Origin: Bacteroidetes bacterium HGW-Bacteroidetes-6
Lineage (GTDB): Bacteria; Bacteroidota; Bacteroidia; Bacteroidales; DTU049
DNA: 32,913 nucleotides
Direction: 5' to 3'
NCBI GenBank assembly: GCA_002842495.1
Contig: PHDB01000042.1
Location: forward strand, 1 to 32,913
The notes under the pieces are model-generated. The model made no database searches, was not told the DNA's origin, and saw only the letters and a list, made by a program, of their open reading frames with translations. Made by a program: the position numbers and the translations under genes. Below are positions 8,901 through 17,400 of the stretch, in pieces; the first letter of the stretch is position 1; each line of letters starts with the position of its first letter.

Positions 8901-10753
8901 CTCGATTGATTGAAATGTTTGGATATTCAACACTGGATGATATTGTTAATGTCGATATTCTTAATTGGATTACTGATGACACTGCGCTATCACAAATTGG
9001 GGAGCGAAAAAATGCCTTTCTGAGGTTGGGGCGCATCGAGAACTTTCGTTTGAATTGCCGTCATAAATCAGGAAAAATGATTCCGGTAGAGGTTAATATA
9101 ACCGTTTTGAAATCTGCCTTGCAATCCGATTGGCGTATAGTGGTTGTATTTCAGGATATCACTTTTAGAATAAATGCAGAGAATAAACTGAAATTCAATA
9201 CTCGTGTGGAAAAAACCATGGCCGAAACACTCGAATTTGTTTCAAAACCGGAAACAACCATTGGCGAGATAGCACTGAATATCGCCAGTAATATGGCTAC
9301 CTTCCTAGGAAACCCTTTCATTATTGTTTCATTTTTTCCGGAGCTTATTGTACCGGATCCCGACGAGTTACAGCATCCGGTATCGAGTGGCTGTTTTATA
9401 AGTGGGGACTTAAATTTGATTTATCCAATCAATACATTGCATCCAATGTATCTGGAAATGTCGGTTATTATTCGAAAGTTAAATAAAAGCACTTTGTATG
9501 CAAAATTACCTGTATCGTTTGATAAAGAAGATTTCAGAAAGCAATATCCAGAGTTTCGGAATCTGATGATTGTACCTGTGAAAGTTAATGACAAAAAGAT
9601 GGGATTCATCATGCTATCTGATATGGACAGGAAATTGTCGCACGAAGATCAGGAAATCGCCGAACGTTTTTCCAGTATTTTTGCTATTGCGCTTCAGCGC
9701 GAATTGATTCAGCGCGAATTGAAAGATGTAAATAATAAGTTTTTGCAATTGGCCGAGAATATCAGTGGCGTTTTTGTTATTTTATCCCGAAATTTTCGAA
9801 AGTTGCAGTATATCAATTCGGCTTGTACCGAAATGCTTGGAATTTCGCTTGATGAAATGTATCGAAAACCATTTGGCTGGCTTTCTCATGTGCATACATC
9901 CGACATTGCATTGCTTAGGAAATTCTTCCGCGATTTGCAGTTGTCTGGAGCTGAAAGCGATTCCTCTCTTGAGTTTAGATATCGAAAAGGAAAATCATCA
10001 TTAATTTGGCTGCAAGTTACAGTTTTTCCCATTTTTAACGAGCGTGGTGAAGTAATCCGATTTGCAGGAACAGTATTTGATGTTACTGAGCGTAAAAATA
10101 TGCAAATCATTGAGATGACTGCTCTTATTAGGGGCGAAAATAGCGAACGCCAGCGCTTTGCTCAGGAGTTGCATGATGGACTTGGACCTCTTATGAGTAC
10201 ATTGCGGATGTATATGCAAGCTATTGCACGTGCCGAAGATAAATTACAGTTATCCCGGTTTTCAGAAATGTCGGAAAAACTATTCCTCGAAGCAACACGA
10301 ACACTTTCTGAAATATCAAACAATATCAGCCCTCATATTCTGACAAACTTTGGACTAAAGGAGGCCATTCGTAATTTTGTTGAGAAAATAACCAACATTC
10401 ACCAAACTCAAATCAACTTAATATGTACATGCGAAAAGCGTTTTGGTCAATTAATTGAATCCACAATTTATCGGGTAATTTGTGAATTGATTAATAATAG
10501 TATTAAGCATGGTGAGGCGACGGAAATTACACTTGACTTAGATTATTTGGACGGACTGATTTCTATCAATTATAGTGATAATGGTAAGGGTTTCGATGTC
10601 GACAAAACACTAAAAGAAAGCAAAGGTATGGGTTTGAGTAATATTGCAAATCGTATTCAAAACATTCAGGGTGTTGTAACATTTACCAGTGTCCCTAATA
10701 AAGGTTTTTTGGCGCATATTGAAATTGAAGCTGAAGCCGAAGACGTTGTTTAG
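5996..10753 (+). CDS. Hybrid REC-PAS(x8)-GAF sensor kinase with HisKA_3/DegS-type core
   Basis: 1585 residues. An N-terminal receiver (D16/D17, acceptor D60 in IFDLRMP, Thr in NTAYGS, Lys in LEKAGD) is followed by a charged helix (about 130-163). PAS units begin near residues 164, 296, 423, 566, 690, 810 and 940, then a GAF-like domain (about 1068-1235) and an eighth PAS (about 1246-1370). The C-terminus is the HisKA_3/HATPase_c pair of NarX/DegS kinases: RFAQELHDGLGPLMSTLRM with His1393, N-box ELINNSIKHGEA, G1 DNGKGFD and G2 GMGLSNIANRI. Kinases of this class normally phosphorylate NarL/FixJ regulators, yet none is adjacent; the nearest in the window is at 20814. The third PAS carries several Cys (CGYTPSCSNC). 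No membrane segment is seen. An ATG at 6002 is an alternative start two codons in. Confidence 0.94.
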   Translation: MIMTKNASMYRIFVLDDNEGQLNTIQAILEDEGFDVYAFLRVNDAFDFLKCHEVDVAIFDLRMPEITELELIEKVRPIADRIPVIINTAYGSFDTAKKAVNVGAFAYLEKAGDPGFLIREVNRAIYNRLEKTKELLEIAVRERTYELELEIEKRKEIEDALRESEKKYRLIAENSSDVIWIADITERKLTYVSPSVFGLRGFTPQESMEQNFIDSIVPEKREILLKMISQGVEDLKKGNSGTYTFEVQQYCKDGSLVWVEMTARSFINSDNGHIEVHGSSRNISKRKEAEFGLKVSEDRFRAISEYSHNAICIVDEQGKIIWANQALLNLLGVTSEQIYAVESIDVFVAPESVDWVVENFRNFVSQKDYVHHCEFFVINARGEKLLIEKNMTDFVDVNGRRNLAISMLDITRQRLAQRELDNSHAELSAIYNSIPVAILIIDKEKKIYKTNKVTSEIANCVEADIIAKRCGEIFSCVNHLDSGKGCGYTPSCSNCVVDNSLNETLKTRKSISNAEALIVSVVNKENKYNWFLISTSFVELNNEEYVLLSAQDITSRKLIEQQLVESETRYRNLFEKNSAVMLIIDPETATIIDVNAAALKYYDYTPQQMQNISIFEINTSAKRTVRDRIQNVLNHKEKHFFSQHKLANGQIRDVEIFSGPVQQGNKMLLYSIVFDVSDKKKYEEALINSELRFRTFMNSTSDLIFIKDQQLRYIYSNQANAAFLGKSPEDLIGLDDFSLMTAEAARKCRETDTYSLQSYKIMTNEEVVGDNVYETTKFPVQLPDGQIGLGGIIRDISDRYFAFQTIKENERRLSMLMGNLQGMVYRCMNNRQWTMLFVSDGCKELTGYNPEDLIDNAKISFNDLIHPDFRDDLWNKWQIQLKSKDTFTDEYIIVTKSGEHKWVYEKGAGVFDENDNLIALEGFISDITSLKQAEDALRDSEVRYRTLVETSPSGIAIIDTDAKIVFGNTRLIEMFGYSTLDDIVNVDILNWITDDTALSQIGERKNAFLRLGRIENFRLNCRHKSGKMIPVEVNITVLKSALQSDWRIVVVFQDITFRINAENKLKFNTRVEKTMAETLEFVSKPETTIGEIALNIASNMATFLGNPFIIVSFFPELIVPDPDELQHPVSSGCFISGDLNLIYPINTLHPMYLEMSVIIRKLNKSTLYAKLPVSFDKEDFRKQYPEFRNLMIVPVKVNDKKMGFIMLSDMDRKLSHEDQEIAERFSSIFAIALQRELIQRELKDVNNKFLQLAENISGVFVILSRNFRKLQYINSACTEMLGISLDEMYRKPFGWLSHVHTSDIALLRKFFRDLQLSGAESDSSLEFRYRKGKSSLIWLQVTVFPIFNERGEVIRFAGTVFDVTERKNMQIIEMTALIRGENSERQRFAQELHDGLGPLMSTLRMYMQAIARAEDKLQLSRFSEMSEKLFLEATRTLSEISNNISPHILTNFGLKEAIRNFVEKITNIHQTQINLICTCEKRFGQLIESTIYRVICELINNSIKHGEATEITLDLDYLDGLISINYSDNGKGFDVDKTLKESKGMGLSNIANRIQNIQGVVTFTSVPNKGFLAHIEIEAEAEDVV

Positions 10754-11047
10754 TGTTTTTTAATTGTGGTCGCATGTGAAATAGTGCTTATAAGAAAGCT
10801 TGTTTTTTATGTTTGGATTTTGATTAATAATGATGTGATCATGATGTTGGTAAGTAAAATGTTGTCTTTGAACTTGTTATGTTTTCATTAATACATGTTC
10901 GATGAAAATGATGTTTGTTTTAGTTTCCGCAGAACTGCTTCCACGAAACAATTTTCTGTGTGAGGTAAATTGTGCGTAAAAAAATCAGAGAGCAAACAGG
11001 AAAATATGAATTCCTGTTTGACTCCCTGAAGCCCCCCCCTGATATTG
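10754..11047. other. Convergent intergenic region
   Basis: 294 bp between the hybrid kinase and the PorP/SprF-like gene, which converge here. It is AT-rich with no coding frame I would support. It holds a hairpin on the PorP side (10993-11020) and a run of eight C at 11032-11039. I saw no convincing terminator for the kinase operon; a 4-bp GCTT/AAGC stem near 10785 followed by T residues is too weak to call. Confidence 0.6.
10993..11020 (-). terminator. Probable terminator of the T9SS operon
   Basis: A perfect 10-bp stem (10993-11002 with 11011-11020) and an 8-nt loop, lying 28 bp past the PorP/SprF-like stop. Read on the minus strand it is followed after about nine bases by a run of seven T. 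The gap before the T-run makes it a less than ideal intrinsic terminator. Confidence 0.5.
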
Positions 11048-11950
11048 TTAGTCGAAAAATCTCGGTGACGGCTGTACAACATCGCTTTTGCCACCGAGCT
11101 TAATTTGGAGCAGTATTTCGTGGCTACCACCACTCATGGTGTTGTTGAGCGAACCTGCGTTCATATCGAACGAATAGTTGATGCGGAAAGTCTGATTAAT
11201 TTGAACACCAGCCAAAACTACAAACGATTCATTGAGTCTGTAGCTTAAACCAGTGTACAATGTGTTGTTGGTGAACGACGAAAGATTGAATTCGTATTGT
11301 GTTCTGTACGAACAGCTGTTTACTGAAAAAGCCGGAGACAATACAAATTGTTCGTTTACTGGAATAATTCCACGTGTGTAAAAATAGTAATGACGGGGAA
11401 CTGTGTATAGATTTGATGCGTTTTCGGAGTTGTTGATATGCGTCACCGAGGTGCCCACTGTCAGGTTTTTCCAGTTCATTTCAAGTCCGGCATCAAAATC
11501 GGGTTTCCATTTGTTTTCGAAAGTATAATTGGTGGGCTCGGCATCTTCGAAAACAATTCGGCCAAAGTCAATGTTTTTCGACAATACACCAGCTCCGATT
11601 CCCATACTCAGAAAGCTGTTTTCGCTTGTGTAAATACGATATGAGTATGCTGCTTTGATATTGTAGTTGTTTTCGAGACCCAGTTTGTCGTTTACCACAT
11701 TCACTCCGGTAGCAAAATGAAGCTTGGGAAAATAATGCTGATAGTTAGCGAGCATTGTTACGGGTGCGTCATTCACATTTACCCATTGATATCGGGTGAG
11801 AAAATTGAATACCGATCCGTCGTTTTGACCTGTAGCTGCCGGATTGTAGTACAGACGTGTGAACGATTGCTGACTGAGTTGGATGTCGTTTTGACCCATT
11901 GCAGAAAAGACGGATGCGAAAAATGCGAAGATGAATATTTTTGTTTTCAT
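11048..11950 (-). CDS. PorP/SprF family type IX secretion system membrane protein
   Basis: 300 residues with a Sec signal peptide (MKTKIFIFAFFASVFSAMGQ) and family-typical features: an early LYYNPAATG motif, alternating beta-strand pattern with many aromatic residues, SYRI/SYRL strands and a C-terminal GSHEILLQIKL strand. This is an outer-membrane beta-barrel family. Members such as SprF are needed for secretion or surface attachment of partner proteins that carry type B sorting domains. It is the last gene of a three-gene minus-strand operon, 12 bp after the OmpA/SPOR gene, and the first gene of that operon encodes such a type B substrate. Its role as the dedicated partner of that adhesin is inferred from position. 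Confidence 0.92.
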   Translation of the reverse strand: MKTKIFIFAFFASVFSAMGQNDIQLSQQSFTRLYYNPAATGQNDGSVFNFLTRYQWVNVNDAPVTMLANYQHYFPKLHFATGVNVVNDKLGLENNYNIKAAYSYRIYTSENSFLSMGIGAGVLSKNIDFGRIVFEDAEPTNYTFENKWKPDFDAGLEMNWKNLTVGTSVTHINNSENASNLYTVPRHYYFYTRGIIPVNEQFVLSPAFSVNSCSYRTQYEFNLSSFTNNTLYTGLSYRLNESFVVLAGVQINQTFRINYSFDMNAGSLNNTMSGGSHEILLQIKLGGKSDVVQPSPRFFD

Positions 11951-11962
11951 GGTGTGTGGTAT

Positions 11963-14461
11963 TTACTGAATTCTCTTGTTGTTTTTGTAAACTCCGATGA
12001 AACAATCGGGGTAGCCTGTTTCGATAATCTGATTACGCAGCGCAACAGCTTCATCGTATTGAGTGAAGGTGCCTGCGATGTAACGATAGAAGCCATCGGG
12101 ATACTTTTCTTCAACAATGAGCAGGTCGGGGAAAGAATTGTTCAGCTTTTTGAAATAGCTGTCTGATTCAATTGGAGTGCGCGAAGCGCAAACCTGAACT
12201 TTGTAAACAATATTAACGGTATTTTCGGGAGTGTCGTTTTGTTTTTCGATTCCGGTTGTTGCTGCGTGCCCGCTGATAATTTCGCTTTCGTTAATATCGC
12301 TCACAGCAAGAACCTTGAAGGATGTGCGGCGATTGAGCTGATGTTGTTCCTCGGTTTGAGCATTGGCTATTAAAGGATTGGTTTCGCCATAGCCTTTTGA
12401 TACAAGCCTTTCTTTTGATATTCCTTGTTTTACAAGATACTTTACAACTGATTCTGCTCTGGCTTGAGATAAACGCATGTTGTAATCGTCGGGGCCGCGA
12501 CTGTCGGTGTATGAGCTGATTTCAACTTTGATATTCGGGTTGTTTTCGAGTAAATAAACAAGTTTGTTGAGTTCAACTTCAGACTCCGACTTCAGTGTTG
12601 CTTTATCGAAATCGTAAAAAATGTCCTTAATCACAATTTCTTTTCCTTCTTCTATGGGGTCAAGATTGAAATCAAAGTCAAATCCATTTGACTTTGTGTA
12701 ATTGAAATTGGTCTCAAGGTCAGGAATGTCGAGTACTTTGGTTTGTGTCCAGTAGCCTTTGCGTGCCATCAGCAGAGTGTACGAATTATTGTCCTGCAAA
12801 TGAGTGAATTCATAAGAGCCGGTACTATCCGTAGCGGTTTGGTCGAAATATCCGTTTTCGCCAATAATCATCAATTTTTGATTATCAATGGGCTTTTTGT
12901 TGCTATTGTCGACCACATCGCCTTCAACGGTAATTCCACGATTATCGGGAGTAAGAATATATGTTTTTTCAACAATGTCAGGGTAAATCTTCTTCTCAAA
13001 TTCTGTTGTAAATGCATCATTGACGGTACGATATTCGTTTGCGGCAATTACAAGATTGGCTTCGTCTTTTTGTTTCAGAAATGCTTCGGTGTAGCCATTT
13101 TCGTCGGTTTTGAGTGTATCGATACCACTCTCCGAACGAAAAACAATCGTAGCGTTGGCAATGGGTTTGCCCGATATTTCATCGTTCACAGTTATATAAA
13201 CTGGAATTAGCACCGGAAACCCATTGAATTGATAAATGTCGTCGGCACCATATCCACCCGGACGATTGCTACAGAACATTCCTTTCTCATTTTCGGTAAA
13301 AAGGAGATCGAAATCGTCGGCACCGGTATTAACGCCTGGAGCCAAACGAACAGCCTTTTGCCAGATTCCGTTGCGCAAAACAGACACAAATAAATCAAGC
13401 CCCCCAAAGCTATTATGCCCTTGCGAGCTGAAAATTAACAACGAATCATTAATTAAGCGTGGAAACATTTCATCAAGCGACGTATTTATAGATGTTCCCA
13501 AATTTTGGGGTTGACTCCATTCGTTGTTTTGTTGATGCGAAATGTAAATATCGCGTTTTCCCATACCGTTAGGCATATCTGAAACAAAAATCATGGTGTT
13601 TCCATCGGACGAAAGGGTTGGATGTCCGATGCTATAATCTTTTGATGACAGATCGATCTTTTTGGCTTTGCTCCATTTTTCGTTTTTCTTCTGTTCGCTG
13701 GCCAATATTTCGCAGTGCGATGGCTTGCCAAAGCAACGCATGAAATACATGGTTTTGCCATCGACTCCAAAAGTTGGACAAGCCTCGTTGTATTTCATCG
13801 AGTTCACCGGTTCTTTTAGCCATACAATTTCGTTTTGTTCGAAATCTGCGGTAGCAATTTTAGCTTTGAATATGTCGCTATAACCTTGTAACGTACGGCT
13901 ATCGGTTTCTTTGTTTTTGAGTTTGCGCATCGACGAAAAATATAGCGCATTGCCCAAAATATTAATACCATAGTCGCTGTATTCACTGTTTAAATTCACC
14001 ATATTAAAAAGTGTAAGATCAGCGTTTTTGCGAAGACCCTGAGATACAACTCGTATGGTATTCAAACGCGAACGGCTTTCGGATTGCATTAAGGAATCGT
14101 TGGCGTTGTATGCTTTTTCGCTCAGAACCTGTCGGAACAAATCGGCAGCTGTTTTGTATTGAAGAAGACGCAAATTGCTTTCGGCAAGATAGTAACGACA
14201 TTCCATGCTTTCGTTTCCACTATCCAACGCCATGTTAAGATTTTCGACAGCTTGTGTAAACTGATTGACATTGAAGTAGCAAACTCCGAGCTCATAGGCA
14301 ATGTCTGATTGGTTTTGACCTTTAGCAAGCAACCTGTTGTATTCGTTGATTGCTTGTTCAAACATTTTTCGGTTTTGTAGTTTTTTGATGTTCTCAAACG
14401 ATTGCTGTGCTGCAATATTGAACACCATCAAGGCTGCTATTGTGGTGATAATGGCTTTCAT
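11963..14461 (-). CDS. PorE-like TPR/PD40/OmpA protein with C-terminal SPOR domain
   Basis: 832 residues, with a signal peptide ending near IAAQQ. Domains in order: TPR-like helices (about 20-130); PD40/WD40-like beta-propeller blades (about 160-410; for example SSDGNTMIFVSD, FSSQGHNSFGGLDLF and CSNRPGGYGADDIYQF); two carboxypeptidase-regulatory-like beta modules (about 415-500 and 505-570); an OmpA C-terminal peptidoglycan-binding domain (about 605-720; FYDFDKATL, SYTDSRG, LSQARAESVVKYL); and a SPOR domain (about 752-830; YKVQVCAS, FYRYIAGTF). The TPR, propeller, CRD and OmpA order is that of PorE-type T9SS proteins, which tie the outer-membrane apparatus to peptidoglycan. The SPOR domain adds a second likely glycan-binding module. 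It sits 11 bp after the adhesin gene and 12 bp before the PorP-like gene. It may be a paralogue specific to this cargo and not the general secretion component. Confidence 0.9.
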   Translation of the reverse strand: MKAIITTIAALMVFNIAAQQSFENIKKLQNRKMFEQAINEYNRLLAKGQNQSDIAYELGVCYFNVNQFTQAVENLNMALDSGNESMECRYYLAESNLRLLQYKTAADLFRQVLSEKAYNANDSLMQSESRSRLNTIRVVSQGLRKNADLTLFNMVNLNSEYSDYGINILGNALYFSSMRKLKNKETDSRTLQGYSDIFKAKIATADFEQNEIVWLKEPVNSMKYNEACPTFGVDGKTMYFMRCFGKPSHCEILASEQKKNEKWSKAKKIDLSSKDYSIGHPTLSSDGNTMIFVSDMPNGMGKRDIYISHQQNNEWSQPQNLGTSINTSLDEMFPRLINDSLLIFSSQGHNSFGGLDLFVSVLRNGIWQKAVRLAPGVNTGADDFDLLFTENEKGMFCSNRPGGYGADDIYQFNGFPVLIPVYITVNDEISGKPIANATIVFRSESGIDTLKTDENGYTEAFLKQKDEANLVIAANEYRTVNDAFTTEFEKKIYPDIVEKTYILTPDNRGITVEGDVVDNSNKKPIDNQKLMIIGENGYFDQTATDSTGSYEFTHLQDNNSYTLLMARKGYWTQTKVLDIPDLETNFNYTKSNGFDFDFNLDPIEEGKEIVIKDIFYDFDKATLKSESEVELNKLVYLLENNPNIKVEISSYTDSRGPDDYNMRLSQARAESVVKYLVKQGISKERLVSKGYGETNPLIANAQTEEQHQLNRRTSFKVLAVSDINESEIISGHAATTGIEKQNDTPENTVNIVYKVQVCASRTPIESDSYFKKLNNSFPDLLIVEEKYPDGFYRYIAGTFTQYDEAVALRNQIIETGYPDCFIGVYKNNKRIQ

Positions 14462-14472
14462 GTTTTTTTTTA

Positions 14473-17400
14473 TTAACGAATTACTAAAATGCTTCCGTTC
14501 AAGGTCTTCATAGTCCCGGCTTCAGGATTGGGCAAATAGATGATGTAGTAGTAAGTTCCTGCATCAACAGGTGTTCCGTTATAGGTTGCATCCCATCCTT
14601 CCGTTCCACTGTACATTTCTTGCCCCCAACGATTGATAATCGTAATAGAAATACCTTCGAGGAATTTGTCATTCACTCCATTTCCGTCGGGTGTGATGGC
14701 ATTGGGAATATCGATGAGTACTCCCGACCAAATACGCTCATCGTAGCATCCTTCGGCTGTGATTGCCAGTATGCGGACTTCGTCTCCAGTGGTCAAATCA
14801 TCAAAGTAATGAGTCCCTGTTGTGTTTTGTGTTACATAGTTACCATTCAGATAGTAAATATATTCGTTGTAAATGGCAGGAACTACTTCGATTCCTACTG
14901 CTTGTCCGGGAATAAACTCTTCAGTTGTTGCATACAGTTCGAAGTCGGGAAGGGGATTTACAGTAATCAGAACTTCATCGTAGCTGTAGCAACCATCGTT
15001 TTCGAAAATATAATACAATGTTGTGTCGTTTTGTGGTGAAATAAGGCCGAATGAGTAATCGCGGGTTGACCATTCGTTACCAATATTAATTTCGTCATTT
15101 AGAAGAACCAACACACTGTCGCCTGCACACATTACCAGGTCGGGTCCGGCATTTACAGCTGGTGCATTTTTTACATTAATGGTAATGCTGTCGGTGTCGG
15201 AACATACAAAGTTGGTCACAACCAATACTACTGTTTGAGTGTCAACCGGCACAACAAAAATTGTATCAATGGTTTCTCCGGTGCTCCACAGTTTGGTTCC
15301 AATATTATTGTCGGTGAGCATAACGGTGTCGCCAAAGCAAATACTTATGTCGGGACCAAGATCAACAATAGGTGTTTTGTAAACAGTAACTGTTACCGAG
15401 TCGCTTGTTGAGTAGCCATAATCGTCCCAAATATTTACGTAGTAAGTTGTGGTTGTAATTGGAGATGCAAATGGTTTGTAAACGGTATCGTTCGATAATC
15501 CGGTCGATGGAGTCCATTGATAATGAAGAGTGTCATTACTACTCAGATATACATCGGCAAGCAATTGAATTGTACTGCCGGAGCAAAGAAAAGTGTCGGG
15601 TGACATATTCATGTAAATTCCGGGAGGAATAATCGTTACTGTTGCTGTATCGGAACTTACACAACCATAATCGTCCATAACATATAATGTGTATGTGGTT
15701 GTAACCACAGGATATGCTTGAGTACTGAGGCTGTCTGGTGCGAACAGTGAATCAGATGGATCCCATACCGTTGTGAATGTGGTATCGGAAAATCCACTTC
15801 CATTTAGCCATGTGGTATCGCCAGCTAAAATGATACTGCCTAAACCTGCGTCAGCAATAGGTTGTGCATGTGTGAAAATTGTTACAGTGTCGTTGTTGCT
15901 GCAAAGACCATTCGAAACCTGAACAAAATAGGATGTAGTATCGGTTGGACTCACAATAATGCATGCGCTGGTTTCGCCAGTATTCCACAGATATGATATT
16001 CCGCCCGAAGCGCAAAGCAAAATGGAATCATTCAGGCAAATATGTGTATCGGGACCAGCATTGGCATGAGGAACTGCATTGATGATAACACTTGCATTTC
16101 CGGTTGTTGAGCAACCAAAAGCGTTGGTGATGGTGACCTGGTAATTGGTGTTGACCAATGGATTAACACTGATCGTTGCAGTTGTTTCACCATTGCTCCA
16201 TAAATAGGAACTACCTCCATTTACACTCAGTATTGCTGTATCTCCTGGGCAAATAAAAACATTGGGAAGCAGCGGAGCTGAAGGAAGCGGGTTCACAGTT
16301 ATTACTACGCTGTCGATGGCAGTACAACTTCCCAGTGAAACTGTGAGGTAGTAAGTTGTAGTTGTTGTGGGTGTAACATCAATAGATGGAGTTGTTTCGC
16401 CTGTGTTCCATAGAAACAATCCGTTGCCACTGCCATTAATAGTTAATGATTGGCCTTCACAGATTGCGGTGTCTGCCCCTGCATCGGCAGTAGCCGATGG
16501 GTAAACAATGATAATCGAACTGTCGATATTGCTACAGCCGTTTTCGAATCCTGTTACATAAATTACTGTGTCGGTAATTGCTGTTGTATTCAAGAAGTTA
16601 AAAGTGCTGCCATCTTGCCAAATATAAGTGTAAGCACCGGTAACATTTAATGTGATGTTTGAATTAGGGCAGGCATAAACAGTGTCGGTAGCATCAACAA
16701 CGGGCAACGGAAGAATATTTACATTTACAGAGTCGGTTGCGGAGCAAATTCCATCACTGACTGTAACAAAGTATGTTGTTGACGTGTTGGGATCCGATAA
16801 TATACTTTCGGTTGTTTCTCCTGTATTCCATTCATAGCTGGTTCCGCCAGTAGCTGTCAGCCAAATTGAATGACCAATACAAACATCTGCATCAGGGCCT
16901 GCATCGGCAACTGGAGGAATGTTCAGAAATACATTGACACTGGCAACAGCGCTGCAACTTCCTTGTGTTACTGTTACCTGATAATTGGCATCGCTCAGGG
17001 GAGCTACAACAATCGATTGTGTTGTTTCGCCGGTATTCCATTCGTAGGTGTCGCCACCCGTGGCTGTTAATGTTACAGAATCTCCGGAACATATACTTTG
17101 GTCGGGTCCGGCCGAAGCAAAAATGATAGGAAGTACTGTTACGTTGATCGTATCAGATGCCGAGCATCCACTGATTGTTGTAGTAACACTGTACTGAGTG
17201 TCGCTAATTGGATATTCAATCAACGATTGGGCAATGCATCCTGTGTTCCACAGATAACTGTCGCCGGCAACCGAAGTAAGAATCAGTTCAGAGCCAGGGC
17301 AGATTGTAGTGTCGGGACCTAAATCAACCAATGGAGTTGGAAGAACCGCAACCTGAACACTATCTGTGTTTTCGCAAATTCCATCGCTTACGGTTACATA

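Noticed and set aside
10785..10815. Hairpin and T-run after the hybrid kinase as terminator
   Set aside because: The stem is only about 4 bp and interrupted.
11032..11039. Run of eight C as a phase-variation tract
   Set aside because: It lies after the PorP/SprF-like stop, not in a coding or promoter position, so slippage would have no obvious effect.
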